A DNA stretch of 64,000 nucleotides from Methylomonas sp. (GCA_002928965.1 PERU01000023.1:1-64000); one strand, 5' to 3'. Shown: positions 19,616 to 28,106, counted from the first letter of the stretch. Notes: a model not told the origin generated them from the sequence alone. A program made the numbers and translations.

Positions 19616-20451
19616 AAAGCCTGCTGTTGAAAATAACGGTTCAAAGTGTCTGCCCGATAATCATTACTCAAAAACAACGGCTCCATGCCGAAAGCACGAA
19701 AACACTGCCGTAACTGCAGACGGCGCTGTTCAAATGTTTGAATGATGCGTTGTTTCAATACCGGACGCATCAATAAGGTTCGGCTGCGGCGACTTTCGGC
19801 ATCTTTAAAGCGCACCAATCCCCAGTCCGGTAAGTTGCTATATTCATTGGTTTGCCACCACACGATTGGCACCACGGCATGCTGCGTCAGCGGTCGCAAA
19901 ATGGCCTGCAATTTTTGAAGAGAGAAATGACCGTCCGTCACCAGTAACACTAAGCAGCGTTTGTGAGGCAGTAGTGGGGCGACATGCGACAAACTCTCGG
20001 CGCGGCTTTGCGCGCGTAATGTCTGTAGCCGATTCACCAAGGCCCGAACCGGCTGCATGGCAGATCCTGCCGGCAAAATCCATTGATGATCAATGGCATG
20101 ACTGCAGCCTATAAAACCAAAACTATCGCCCATTTGCAGCGCTGATTGCGCTGCGGACAACACTAATTCACCCAGCGCTGGCAGTTTATCGACCATCGAT
20201 GTTGATAGATCAGCAATCACATACACCGTCAATTTGCTGTGCTGCTGAAACACCCGCACCCGATACTGTTGAAAGGGGTCCAGCAAACTGGCGCGTAAAT
20301 CAATCCGGCGTGGATCGGGACTGACCAGCAAGGGTTCGTGGCGTTTGAACAATTGACCACTACCGACCATTTGCCCCGGATGCGCACCAGGAAATACGCT
20401 GTGACCGGGATACGCCAGCCGGTAATGAAAGGATTCAATGGGCTTTTGCAT
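19612..20451 (-). CDS. mxaS: MxaS, DUF58-family methanol dehydrogenase accessory protein
   Basis: Read from the ATG at 20451 (MQKPIESFHYRL) the protein is 279 residues. It has the DUF58 core: RIDLRASLLDPFQQYRVRVF, a VWA-like VYVIADLSTSMV, and RCLVLLVTDGHF. DUF58 proteins are partners of MoxR-type AAA+ ATPases, so this should work with MxaR. The start 6 bp after the preceding stop is preferred to the 51-codon-longer frame, which overlaps that gene. It overlaps mxaA by four bases. Confidence 0.85.
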   Translation of the reverse strand: MQKPIESFHYRLAYPGHSVFPGAHPGQMVGSGQLFKRHEPLLVSPDPRRIDLRASLLDPFQQYRVRVFQQHSKLTVYVIADLSTSMVDKLPALGELVLSAAQSALQMGDSFGFIGCSHAIDHQWILPAGSAMQPVRALVNRLQTLRAQSRAESLSHVAPLLPHKRCLVLLVTDGHFSLQKLQAILRPLTQHAVVPIVWWQTNEYSNLPDWGLVRFKDAESRRSRTLLMRPVLKQRIIQTFEQRRLQLRQCFRAFGMEPLFLSNDYRADTLNRYFQQQAL

Positions 20452-20456
20452 AGGAT

Positions 20457-21083
20457 TTATTGATGCACAATCAAATACACCACGATACCCGTTAGACTTA
20501 GATACAGCGGGGCCAGATATTTCAGAGGAGTCTGTATCAGCAGGGTGACGAGGCCTGAATAGCTTTTGTCGTCGCGGTTGTAAATAGACTCTCCCAACAA
20601 CCATAAACAGGAGTTCACCAACAGCAATGCCAAGATGGGGAAAATGCCAACATCACTGAATAGAAAAGACTTATCGGCCAATAGCGCCATCTTGTCGCTG
20701 GTATGCAGAAAATTGGCGATCAAAATACCGATCATCAAGCCACCTTCATCGAAAGCCACCAGGAAGAAGGTGTAACTTAAACGTCTTAATTGATTGGCGA
20801 CGAACTGAGCTTGCGGCACATAAAGTGACAGATAAATCACCGGCAGACTGACGCTAAACAGCAACAATCCGATGACAGCCAGTAAAATCCAGAAGTTGTA
20901 ACCCACCGCATCGTTGACCGCGTTGGTGTAATAAGCCGCATAAGCCAGCTCGGCTTGACCATCCAGGCTGGTGGCGATAAATGATCCGATCAGGCCGACG
21001 CCGGTCCAGGTTAGGTAGGTTTCGGTGTAGTGGCTTAGGCCTGCTTTCGGGATAATTTTTTGGGTTAGTTCTTTGATGTTCAT
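20457..21083 (-). CDS. mxaP: Integral membrane protein of the mxa operon, MxaP-like
   Basis: The 208-residue protein has about five hydrophobic helices (around residues 26-42, 64-90, 105-126, 145-165 and 185-205) and no recognisable catalytic motif. It stands between mxaR and mxaS, where Methylococcales operons carry a membrane protein that I recall being called MxaP; this naming is from memory and less secure than the other mxa calls. It may hold the MxaR/S/A/C/K/L machinery at the membrane (inference). Its upstream side is the inverted-repeat cassette at 21092-22075, so its expression may no longer depend only on read-through from mxaR. Confidence 0.65.
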   Translation of the reverse strand: MNIKELTQKIIPKAGLSHYTETYLTWTGVGLIGSFIATSLDGQAELAYAAYYTNAVNDAVGYNFWILLAVIGLLLFSVSLPVIYLSLYVPQAQFVANQLRRLSYTFFLVAFDEGGLMIGILIANFLHTSDKMALLADKSFLFSDVGIFPILALLLVNSCLWLLGESIYNRDDKSYSGLVTLLIQTPLKYLAPLYLSLTGIVVYLIVHQ

Positions 21084-21091
21084 TGTTTTTT

Positions 21092-21340
21092 ATGTGTCGC
21101 TATCGCGACGTTTTTTTGTATGTCGGGTTTCGGCCCGACAGCCGAGGTACTTTTCTTTGCTTGTCCAAAGAAAAGTACCCAAAAGAAACGACACCCCGCC
21201 GCCGCTTATTCCCTGCGCTCCTCAGGTTTGAACGGGGTTTTCCGAAGGGGCTTCCCAGCCCCTACGTAAAACGCGCGGCATCCCTGCCGCGCCCCTGCGG
21301 GCCGATCCGTTCAAACCTTCCGGTGCTCGGCGCGGCAGAG
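21092..21340 (+). repeat. Left arm of a 250 bp inverted repeat
   Basis: The arm begins near GTCGCTATCGCGACG and includes the sub-hairpin CTTTTCTTTGCTTGTCC/AAAGAAAAGTACC, AACGGGGTTTTCCGAAGGGG and GTGCTCGGCGCGGC at its inner end. It pairs with 21826-22073 at roughly 80% identity as judged by eye. Frames through it (for example 21083-21376) are by-products. Confidence 0.8.
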
Positions 21341-21380
21341 GGGATACCACCCAACCACCCATTCAACATTCTCTGACGCC

Positions 21381-21419
21381 GTGTCACTTGACACATTTTT
21401 TCCTTATAAAACATATACT
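21381..21419 (+). promoter_or_regulatory. Possible promoter for the cassette gene
   Basis: A perfect TTGACA lies at 21388-21393 and TATACT at 21414-21419; the 20-base spacing is longer than ideal, and CATATA two bases earlier would give 18. TTGACA is part of the palindrome GTGTCACTTGACAC (21381-21394). Confidence 0.4.
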
Positions 21420-21478
21420 TGCATTATTTCCAGGGCATTGTTAAAATTTTATCTTCATCCTTTTTAAGAGAACCGAAA

Positions 21479-21730
21479 ATGACTTCCTGTACTTTAAACC
21501 GCGATTCAGCAGCAAAACTTTCCGCAAACCACTACATTGCCACCTCACCAAATCATTTACTTAAAGGAATAGATTACGTAACAACTGCAAACAATGTTCT
21601 GAATCGATCCCCTTCAAAAATCGAGCAAGACATAATGATTTATGCTGGACTCGAATGGGGGTTATATAAAACCGACGACCTGGAAGAACACCTTCAATTA
21701 AAAATGCGTGAGTGGCTAGCAACTCCGTAA
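21479..21730 (+). CDS. Hypothetical 83-residue protein inside the inverted-repeat cassette
   Basis: Read from the ATG at 21479 (AAGAGAACCGAAA upstream as a weak ribosome site) the protein begins MTSCTLNRDSAAKLSANHY and ends in an acidic and amphipathic segment (TDDLEEHLQLKMREWLATP). It has no membrane helix or signal peptide and I do not recognise a family. It is transcribed against the mxa operon and has its own promoter-like sequence. It is the only gene between the two 250 bp inverted repeats, so it is probably cargo or a solo gene that entered with the cassette. Confidence 0.55.
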   Translation: MTSCTLNRDSAAKLSANHYIATSPNHLLKGIDYVTTANNVLNRSPSKIEQDIMIYAGLEWGLYKTDDLEEHLQLKMREWLATP

Positions 21731-21825
21731 TTTCCTTAACATGTGAACATTGCTTATTGTCATTTGGCGGATTGCCTATCAGCATTCGTCATAAAAAATC
21801 TAATCATGCCGGGGTTAATCCCCTT

Positions 21826-22075
21826 ATGCCGCGCCGAGCACCGGAGGCTTTGAACGGATCAGCCCTTTAGGGGCGATGCAGGGATGCATCGCGTTTTTCG
21901 CAGGGGCTGGGATGCCCCTTCGAAAAACCCCGTTCAAAGCCTTCGGAGCGCAGGAAACACGCGGCATGGGGTGCCGTTTTCTTTGGGTACTTTCTTTTGG
22001 GCAAGCAAAAGAAAGTACCTCGGCTGTCGAGCCGAGACCCGACTTTAAAAACTCGTCGCGATAGCGACACCAAAC
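21826..22075 (-). repeat. Right arm of the 250 bp inverted repeat
   Basis: This is the inverse of 21092-21340, with GCCGCGCCGAGCACCGG at its inner end and CGTCGCGATAGCGACACC at the outer end. The stretch from 22076 to 22153 to the mxaR stop contains no gene. Confidence 0.8.
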
Positions 22076-22153
22076 AGCAAACCTACAATCCATTCAAAGC
22101 CTCGTAACGCGTGGGCACAAAAAGCCGTGTCCCCCCCTACAATCAACAAAAAG

Positions 22154-23179
22154 TCATGGCGCGGCAATATTTTCCAAAATCCCCTCAACCAACTCCGGCA
22201 TCAACTCCTCCCGCCGATACCCATAAATCGGATTCAAAAAAATCCGATGCGCCATGGTCACCTGAAACACCGCCTGCATATCTTCCGGCAACAACATATC
22301 CCTGCCCTCCAGCCACGCCCTCACTTTTGCTGCACGGATGAAATAACTCATGCCCCTGGGACTCGCCCCCGCAAGAATCAGTTGTCCCATATCCACGTCG
22401 CTGAGTTGAATGCCAAATAAATCAGGCTGGCTACTGGCTTTCCAAAGTGCCAACGCGTAACGATGTAAAGTTGGACTGGTCTGTACGCTGTTTTGAATAG
22501 TCGCTGCCAGTTGGTTGAGCTGGTAGTAAGCCAGCATGCCGCTATCGATGCTCTCGATCAATGTATCGACATCGTGAAATCGGCTGTCGAACATCAATGC
22601 ATCCAGCACCGTATCGTCAACGGGGGTGTTGATGCTGATTTCCATCATGAAGCGATCACGGGCCGCAGCAGGCAATTCAAAGGTTTCCTCGCGCTCGACT
22701 CGATTGCGGTCAGCAAATACCTGCACATGCGGCATCTGGTAATCGCGATTGAAGGCGCTGACGCTCCGCTCGGCCATCACCCGTAGTAACAATGAATGCA
22801 CTTGCGGGCGAGCGCGATTGATTTCATTAAAGAAGAAAATCGACAGTTTTTCGCCTTGTTTCAGCAATGGCCCCGGATCGACACACGGGCGGCCTTCGCT
22901 GTTCAAATAGGTGTAATAAATCAAATCAGACGGCATCAGATCGATAGTGCCTTCAATGCGCTGATATTGGCCTCCCAAGCCTTGCGCCATCGCTCGCAGC
23001 AACGTGGTTTTGCCGACGCCGACCTGGCCTTCCAGCAATACATGACCACGTGCAAATACCGCCAGCAATAAATCGCGCACAGGCTGACTTTGGCCGATTA
23101 CGGTACGATTGATCTGTTGTTCAAATTGCAGCGCTTTATCGCGCCAATCGCTGAGGTGATGTTCTGTATTCATGCTCAT
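22154..23179 (-). CDS. mxaR: MxaR, MoxR-family AAA+ ATPase
   Basis: The 341-residue protein is a MoxR-type AAA+ ATPase: LLEGQVGVGKTTLLRAMAQ is the Walker A region and IFFFNEINRARPQVHSLLL the Walker B region, followed by an arginine-finger-like LPAAARDRFMMEI. In the mxa system it acts with MxaS, MxaA, MxaC, MxaK and MxaL to load calcium and activate methanol dehydrogenase. The usual Walker B aspartate is asparagine here (FFNEINR instead of DEINR). The ATG at 23179 follows a GGAG that sits in a hairpin (see 23179-23210). Confidence 0.9.
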   Translation of the reverse strand: MSMNTEHHLSDWRDKALQFEQQINRTVIGQSQPVRDLLLAVFARGHVLLEGQVGVGKTTLLRAMAQGLGGQYQRIEGTIDLMPSDLIYYTYLNSEGRPCVDPGPLLKQGEKLSIFFFNEINRARPQVHSLLLRVMAERSVSAFNRDYQMPHVQVFADRNRVEREETFELPAAARDRFMMEISINTPVDDTVLDALMFDSRFHDVDTLIESIDSGMLAYYQLNQLAATIQNSVQTSPTLHRYALALWKASSQPDLFGIQLSDVDMGQLILAGASPRGMSYFIRAAKVRAWLEGRDMLLPEDMQAVFQVTMAHRIFLNPIYGYRREELMPELVEGILENIAAP

Positions 23180-23210
23180 AAAAAAGCTCCGGCAAAGGGG
23201 GTTACCGGAG
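23179..23210 (-). promoter_or_regulatory. Hairpin with T-run immediately before mxaR (attenuator or SD sequestration)
   Basis: On the minus strand CTCCGG and CCGGAG form a six-pair GC-rich stem with a 12-base loop, followed by CTTTTTT and the mxaR ATG. The GGAG of the 3' arm is also the best ribosome site for mxaR (seven bases from the ATG). The structure could end most transcripts coming from mxaFJGI, or hide the ribosome site, lowering MxaR relative to the structural proteins. Confidence 0.55.
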
Positions 23211-23359
23211 TATTGAGGTTTCTTGGTTTAGGCGCGTAGATCATAGATTCCGTTGAGATCGACGCTAAAAAGCAAGCCTGAATTATCTGGCTTACTAGGT
23301 TGATTTTCGCCATCCTGAACGAAAATCATCGTATCTATTAACTGAAACAGCCAACCGAT

Positions 23360-23505
23360 ACCAACCATTTGCGTAGGTTGGGTTAGGCGTTAGCCGTACT
23401 CAACACGTCGACTCATCGGTACTGATGGCTTCGATTGTTGGGTTATGCTCTATCGAGCTTTTATGCCCTGTGGGTAAACCCAACCTACGCAGAATAGATA
23501 CCTAT
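23360..23505. repeat. Dispersed hairpin repeat between mxaI and mxaR
   Basis: GCGTAGGTTGGGTTAGGCG at the left and AACCCAACCTACGC at the right form inverted ends around sequence that also contains GTTGGGTTATGCTC. The same family recurs between mxaJ and mxaF (25185-25270). The remainder of 23211-23526 contains no gene. Confidence 0.65.
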
Positions 23506-23526
23506 TTTTCACACAAATATCGGTTA

Positions 23527-23808
23527 TCAATTAGCCTCAGTGTCGTAAACAAACTTGCCGGTTTTGCTCAACACTTCGGTACGTTTGGCATTGCGGGCTT
23601 CCATTTCCTTGATCGATTGCGCTTGTTTGTTCAGCTCGTTCGGGTCGTGCTTGGGGTCATATTTACTGCCGGCGACTTTATCGGGATAACCGGGTTTAGG
23701 CTCCCAGCAAACGCCGGGTTCTTTACATTTGGTACCGTCGTAGGCATGCGCCATACCTGACAATCCCAATACTGTAAGTACTGCACTCATAATCAATAGT
23801 CGTTTCAT
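23527..23808 (-). CDS. mxaI: MxaI, methanol dehydrogenase small (beta) subunit
   Basis: The 93-residue precursor has a signal peptide ending in GMAHA and a mature part starting YDGTKCKEPGVCWEPKPGYP, with the cysteine pair and the C-terminal, lysine-rich helix (NKQAQSIKEMEARNAKRTE) of MxaI. It wraps around the MxaF subunit in the periplasmic alpha2-beta2 enzyme. Presence of mxaI in the cluster is specific for the calcium-type enzyme; XoxF clusters lack it. It follows mxaG with a 30 bp gap. Confidence 0.95.
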   Translation of the reverse strand: MKRLLIMSAVLTVLGLSGMAHAYDGTKCKEPGVCWEPKPGYPDKVAGSKYDPKHDPNELNKQAQSIKEMEARNAKRTEVLSKTGKFVYDTEAN

Positions 23809-23838
23809 GTTGATCTCCTGATAATTAATAGGTGTGGC

Positions 23839-24315
23839 TTATTTCAACCACTCGGCTTTTTTAGGATCGCCTTTGTAAATATGGCGAATGAAAGCCATGA
23901 TGTGCAGCATGTCGTCCGTACTGAAGTTGACGTACTGCGGACCCATCATGCCGTTAGCGCCGCCAAACAAGATTTCGAACAACCCCTGATCGGTCAAGCC
24001 GCGTGGATAGGTCCAGTAATCGTCAGCTAAACCGGGACCCAACTTACCTTCGGCCTCGTGACCATGGCAGCCAGAACAACCCGTCATGTAAAGACTTTCG
24101 CCTTTTTTGACAGCTTCTTCATCGCCGTTATAGGGGTTTTTACCGGTTTGCATGAATTGCTTGAATTTTTCAGTATGCCCCCCTTTTTTGGCAAAGCTCA
24201 AGTCCAGCGCTTCCCCGGTCAAAGCGTGACGCAAGGTGATGTCGGCATGCGCCGCGGGTATCGCCAACATGGCTGCGCCCAGAACGGTACTGCTAATAAT
24301 GGTTTTAAATTTCAT
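23839..24315 (-). CDS. mxaG: MxaG, cytochrome cL
   Basis: The 158-residue precursor has a signal peptide (cleaved near AAHA-DITL) and one haem c site, CSGCH at residues 80-84, with a methionine-rich GANGMMGPQ region that can supply the sixth iron ligand. Cytochrome cL is the direct electron acceptor of methanol dehydrogenase in the periplasm. It lies between mxaJ (16 bp gap) and mxaI, the standard order. Confidence 0.95.
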   Translation of the reverse strand: MKFKTIISSTVLGAAMLAIPAAHADITLRHALTGEALDLSFAKKGGHTEKFKQFMQTGKNPYNGDEEAVKKGESLYMTGCSGCHGHEAEGKLGPGLADDYWTYPRGLTDQGLFEILFGGANGMMGPQYVNFSTDDMLHIMAFIRHIYKGDPKKAEWLK

Positions 24316-24331
24316 CTCGTGGTATTTCCTG

Positions 24332-25174
24332 TTAATTCATGGACACATTGGTTTCGGGCTGCTCTAACAACGGAATGCCTTCCGCCTCCAGCAACTCGTC
24401 AATATCGTCTTGCTTATCTCTGATTAATTTATTGAGCTGTTCCAACAAAGCCACTTCACCCTTACGCACGCCAATCGCCGTGCTGTAATGAAATCCGACT
24501 TTTTCACCATCGGCACGTTGGTTATTATCCGGAATGACCGTCATGGTCAGCGGAACTTCAGACGCCTTGACATATCGTGCCGCAGCGGGTCCCCATAACA
24601 CGGCAACCTCAGCTTTGCCTGATGACACTTCCTTCACCAGATTTTCCGTTTCATACTTGATGTACTGATTACGCCTGGATTTAAAGCCCACCAACTCCTG
24701 CTGATAATTGAACATGTCGTTGTAGCGACCAATCACTCTCAGCATGGTTTCTGCTGGTGTACCGGGGACAAAAGCAATCCGTTTGGCTTTTTTCAAGGCG
24801 TCACTATCCCAATTTTTCAGGTCCAGCCCATCCTGCTCGCGACTGATAAACACATAACCGGACCGGTAATAAGGCACCGTGGTGAACAGGCGTGGATCGC
24901 CGTGATCAACACCCATCACCACGTCACACAAGCCTTTATCAACAAAGTCGCGAATGAAATAGCGCGGATCGTTCCAGGTCACTGTTTCCAATTTGCGACC
25001 CATCTGTTCCGCCAGATAGTGCGCCAGTTTGTTTTCAAAACCTGCGCCGTCCTTATTGGAGTAAGGCATTTCGTTCTCTGCTGTGCAGACTTTCAATGTC
25101 GATTGTTCGGCGTGAGCACTGACAATCCCCATGTACAGGGCCAAAGTAGTAAAAACGCGTATTATTGTTTTCAT
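24332..25174 (-). CDS. mxaJ: MxaJ, periplasmic solute-binding-like protein
   Basis: The 280-residue precursor has a signal peptide (MKTIIRVFTTLALYMGIVSAHA) and a type-2 solute-binding fold: LKVCTAENEMPYSNKDGAGFENKLAHYLAEQMGR, VMGVDHGDPR, and VLWGPAAARY. MxaJ is needed to assemble methanol dehydrogenase and binds near the active-site region; its solute, if any, is unknown. It is separated from mxaF by about 97 bp filled by a hairpin repeat, which may stabilise the 3' end of the mxaF message. Confidence 0.95.
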   Translation of the reverse strand: MKTIIRVFTTLALYMGIVSAHAEQSTLKVCTAENEMPYSNKDGAGFENKLAHYLAEQMGRKLETVTWNDPRYFIRDFVDKGLCDVVMGVDHGDPRLFTTVPYYRSGYVFISREQDGLDLKNWDSDALKKAKRIAFVPGTPAETMLRVIGRYNDMFNYQQELVGFKSRRNQYIKYETENLVKEVSSGKAEVAVLWGPAAARYVKASEVPLTMTVIPDNNQRADGEKVGFHYSTAIGVRKGEVALLEQLNKLIRDKQDDIDELLEAEGIPLLEQPETNVSMN

Positions 25175-25184
25175 GGATATTCTT

Positions 25185-25270
25185 CAAATAGGTAGGTTGG
25201 GTTAGGCAAAGCCGTAACCCAACAATTGGCAATCAATGTCGGGTTACGCTATCGCTAACCCGACCTACGT
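25185..25270. repeat. Hairpin repeat between mxaF and mxaJ
   Basis: GTAGGTTGGGTTAGGCAAAG and GTAACCCAAC, followed by GTCGGGTTACGC and GCTAACCCGACCTACG, form a nested inverted repeat directly after the mxaF stop. A relative lies at 23360-23505. It would fold in the mxa transcript. Confidence 0.7.
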
Positions 25271-25271
25271 T

Positions 25272-27080
25272 TTACAGAGAGAACACCATCACGCCGCCGC
25301 CCATTTGCGTGTAGTGCGCCAATTCCTTGAACGCACCCACTGCACCCAGACCGGCAGTTGGGTCTGCCAAGTCAAATACCAGACCTACGCCGGGCCAGCC
25401 GCCGACACCGTAGTAAATCGCCACATACTGTTTATTGTTGTGTTTATAGGTAATCGGATGGCCGATAACACCGGATGGCAACTTAAACTTCCACAGCTCT
25501 TCGCCGGTTTTGGAATGACGGGCTTTGATGTAGCCGTCTAGGGTGCCGTAGAACACCAAGTCGCCGGCAGTGGCAGTAGTACCGCCCCAAACCGCGAACT
25601 TTTCTTGAACTTCCCATTCCATTTTGCCGGTGACCGAGTTCATGGCTTTGACTTGACCCAAGGTACCTTTAGGCCCTGGATACATGTTCAAAGTCGCGCC
25701 CACGAAGAACTGACCCGCGCGGTAGGGCAACATAAACGGTTCCCAGTCCATGCAGATATGGTTGGTACCCATGAAGAACAGTTTTTTGTTGGGGTCGTAA
25801 GACTCGATACCCTGGTTGTGATATCCCATCGCCGACGGGCAGATGCCGGTAGCTTGGTGGTCCATGTGTGTGGAGTATTCAGGATCACGGATCGGTAAGC
25901 CGGTTTTCAGATCTACTTTTTTCACCCAGTTGACGGTATCGTCGATTTTGAAGGCGTTAACCAAGCTGCCGTTTTCACGATTCAGGGTGTATACCAAGCC
26001 GTTACGGTCAGGATGCGTCAGCAATTTGGTCATTTTGCCGTCGACCATTTGCTCGGACAGCCCCATGTAGTTGACGCCGGCGTAGTCCCATTCGTCATGC
26101 GGGGTTTTTTGGTAACCGAATTTGGCTTCACCGGAGTTGACGTCGCGACCCCAGATGGTCATGGTCCATTTGTTGTCACCGGGACGCATGGTTTCGTTCC
26201 ACGGTGCCGGGTTACCGGAACCGTAGTACAGCATTTCCAGGTCGCTGTCGTAAGCATACCAACCCCAGTTGGTGCCGCCGCCGATTTTCCAGGCATCGCC
26301 TTCCCAGGTTTTCAAACCCAGACCGAACTGGCCGTAATGCGGGTTGGCGCTGTTAAAGTCTTTAGACAATTTAATGTCTTCATCAGGACCAGTCGCATAC
26401 ACGCGCCAGGCTTGTTTGCCATCTTTAATGTTGTAAGCCGTAGCGTAGCCGCGGACCCCCAATTCAGCACCGGAGGTACCGACGATGACTTTGTCTTTCA
26501 CCACAAACGGCGCGACAGTCAGAGTCGAACCCATGGCGATGTCGGAGTTTTCCATTTTCCACAACATTTCGCCGGTCTTGGCATTAATCGCCACCACATG
26601 ACCATCAAGCTGGTTTAAAAAAATGGTTGCCGGATAATCCTTGCCTGCCGGGGCATAGGCCAAGCCGCGATTAACCACGTCACAACAGGCTACAGCGCGC
26701 GCTGCCGGGTTTTGCTTAGGCTTGTATTGCCACAAAATCTTATCGGGTTCATCCAGATTAATCGCATAGACATTATTCGGATAAGGGGTATGCACATACA
26801 TAATGCCGTCTACAACAATCGGCCCACCCTCATGACCGTTTAACACCCCCGTCGAAAACGACCATGCCACTTTCAGGTTTTTGACGTTGTTGATGTTGAT
26901 GTCGATCATTTCGCTAAAATGGGTCGAGGCATAATCTTTAGTCTGCATCACCCAGTTGGTGTTTTGCTTGGATAATTGTTCCAGCTCTTTATTCGCATGC
27001 GCTGGTTGCGCCACACTGAGGATACCGCCGGCCAATAAAGCTGCAGCTTTCCCGATTACGCGCAAATCTTGTTGTTGCAT
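25272..27080 (-). CDS. mxaF: MxaF, PQQ-dependent methanol dehydrogenase large subunit (calcium type)
   Basis: The 602-residue precursor has a signal peptide ending in AQPAHA, the eight-bladed propeller repeats with tryptophan docking motifs (for example [20 protein letters not shown]), and the vicinal disulfide Cys132-Cys133 in AVACCDVV. Active-site residues are Glu206 (GAELGVRG), Asn290 (SGNPAPW) and the catalytic Asp313 (WGRDVNSGE). Two residues after the catalytic Asp there is Asn315 instead of the second Asp of lanthanide-type XoxF, so the calcium enzyme is indicated, in agreement with mxaI beside it. It oxidises methanol to formaldehyde in the periplasm and passes electrons to MxaG. GGAGG precedes the ATG by five bases. 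Confidence 0.97.
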   Translation of the reverse strand: MQQQDLRVIGKAAALLAGGILSVAQPAHANKELEQLSKQNTNWVMQTKDYASTHFSEMIDININNVKNLKVAWSFSTGVLNGHEGGPIVVDGIMYVHTPYPNNVYAINLDEPDKILWQYKPKQNPAARAVACCDVVNRGLAYAPAGKDYPATIFLNQLDGHVVAINAKTGEMLWKMENSDIAMGSTLTVAPFVVKDKVIVGTSGAELGVRGYATAYNIKDGKQAWRVYATGPDEDIKLSKDFNSANPHYGQFGLGLKTWEGDAWKIGGGTNWGWYAYDSDLEMLYYGSGNPAPWNETMRPGDNKWTMTIWGRDVNSGEAKFGYQKTPHDEWDYAGVNYMGLSEQMVDGKMTKLLTHPDRNGLVYTLNRENGSLVNAFKIDDTVNWVKKVDLKTGLPIRDPEYSTHMDHQATGICPSAMGYHNQGIESYDPNKKLFFMGTNHICMDWEPFMLPYRAGQFFVGATLNMYPGPKGTLGQVKAMNSVTGKMEWEVQEKFAVWGGTTATAGDLVFYGTLDGYIKARHSKTGEELWKFKLPSGVIGHPITYKHNNKQYVAIYYGVGGWPGVGLVFDLADPTAGLGAVGAFKELAHYTQMGGGVMVFSL

Positions 27081-27449
27081 GATTCCTCCAGGTATTTTTA
27101 TTGCTTTATAAAAAGAGGCGCGACGCTGGCAGACAAAGTGAGTTATTGCAAAACTGCTTTATTGATCATAACCGCATCACAAGTTATCGACCGCCAGGCC
27201 ACGCTGACGCAAATGGTATAGAAACCACCCAATTCCCCGTTACGGAAGAAGCCATGAAATCAACGGGAATTAAGCGCAAAAAACCACGGAAACATTCCCA
27301 TTGATTTTTCGATTGGACTGCGTGGCGTAATAGGGAAAAGCTCCCATAGAGTTACCCGTAAAAAATAGGCATGATGAAAAACAGCTTTAGAAAGTCATGC
27401 TTTCTGAGCCACTTTCATTCATGACTAGCAACCACGGGGTTTTTTTAGA
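27081..27449. promoter_or_regulatory. Divergent mxaF-mxaB control region
   Basis: This 369 bp spacer must hold the promoters of the strongly expressed mxa operon (leftwards) and of mxaB (rightwards). I see the mxaF ribosome site (CCTGGAGGAATC on the minus strand) and an inverted repeat AGTCATG (27393-27399) with CATGACT (27420-27426) near the mxaB start, a possible regulator site. I cannot place -35/-10 elements with confidence. A 67-codon frame here has no support. Confidence 0.5.
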
Positions 27450-28106
27450 GTGTCCGGCAAAATCAATGTTTTACTGGTAGATGATCACGCTGTCGTCAGA
27501 GCAGGTTATAAAACCTACTTGTCCCTGTCTGAACGGATTGGCGAAGTTTATGAAGCCGATCGCGGCGAAACCGCTTGTCAAGTTTATGACAAGCAACATC
27601 CCGATGTAGTCGTGATGGATTTATCCATGCCGGGCTTGGGCGGATTTGAGAGTATCCGTCGCCTGGTGGGGCGTCATCATCATTGCAAGGTTTTGGTATT
27701 CAGCATTCACAATGAGTTGGTATATGTCACACGTGCCATCAAGGCAGGTGCCAAAGGTTACATTACCAAAAGCAACGCACCGGAAATTCTGGTAACCGCA
27801 GTCTGTACCATTGCCGAAGGCGGCACGTTTGTCGACCCTGATCTGGCACAACAACTGGCGATCAACATGGCTTTTGATCAGGATGAAACCGCCAAGGTAA
27901 AATCCCTGTCGCCCCGTGAATTCGACATTTTCTGCCTGCTATCCAGCGGCTTATCCAGCCGGGAGGCCGCCGAAAAGCTGTGTTTGAGCTACAAGACCGT
28001 CTGCAATCACAGCACCGCGATCAAGGAAAAGCTGGGGGTTAAAACCATGTCTGAACTAACCCTTTTAGCGACGCGCCAAGGTATCGTCAAAAGCTCAGAA
28101 GCTTGA
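27450..28106 (+). CDS. mxaB: MxaB-like LuxR/NarL-family response regulator
   Basis: The 218-residue protein has an intact receiver (acidic pair Asp11-Asp12, phosphoacceptor Asp57 in VVMDLSMPGLGG, Lys107 in YITKS) and a C-terminal LuxR-type helix-turn-helix (SLSPREFDIFCLLSSGLSSREAAEKLCLSYKTVCNHSTAIKEKLGV). It is divergent from mxaF and has no adjacent kinase. That fits MxaB, the orphan regulator needed for mxa expression and for the lanthanide switch in Methylomicrobium buryatense. The start is a GTG at 27450 with a poor ribosome site; a hairpin GATTCTG/CAGAATC follows the stop. Confidence 0.8.
   Translation: MSGKINVLLVDDHAVVRAGYKTYLSLSERIGEVYEADRGETACQVYDKQHPDVVVMDLSMPGLGGFESIRRLVGRHHHCKVLVFSIHNELVYVTRAIKAGAKGYITKSNAPEILVTAVCTIAEGGTFVDPDLAQQLAINMAFDQDETAKVKSLSPREFDIFCLLSSGLSSREAAEKLCLSYKTVCNHSTAIKEKLGVKTMSELTLLATRQGIVKSSEA

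Noticed and set aside
21083..21376. 97-codon frame in the left inverted-repeat arm
   Set aside because: It lies wholly within a dispersed repeat whose other copy carries a different frame.
26013..26618. 201-codon plus-strand frame opposite mxaF
   Set aside because: Antisense shadow of a strongly conserved gene; the product looks like codon-complement noise.
25272..27080. XoxF (lanthanide-type) assignment for the methanol dehydrogenase
   Set aside because: The second Asp after the catalytic Asp is absent (Asn315), and mxaI and the complete accessory set follow, which fit the calcium enzyme.
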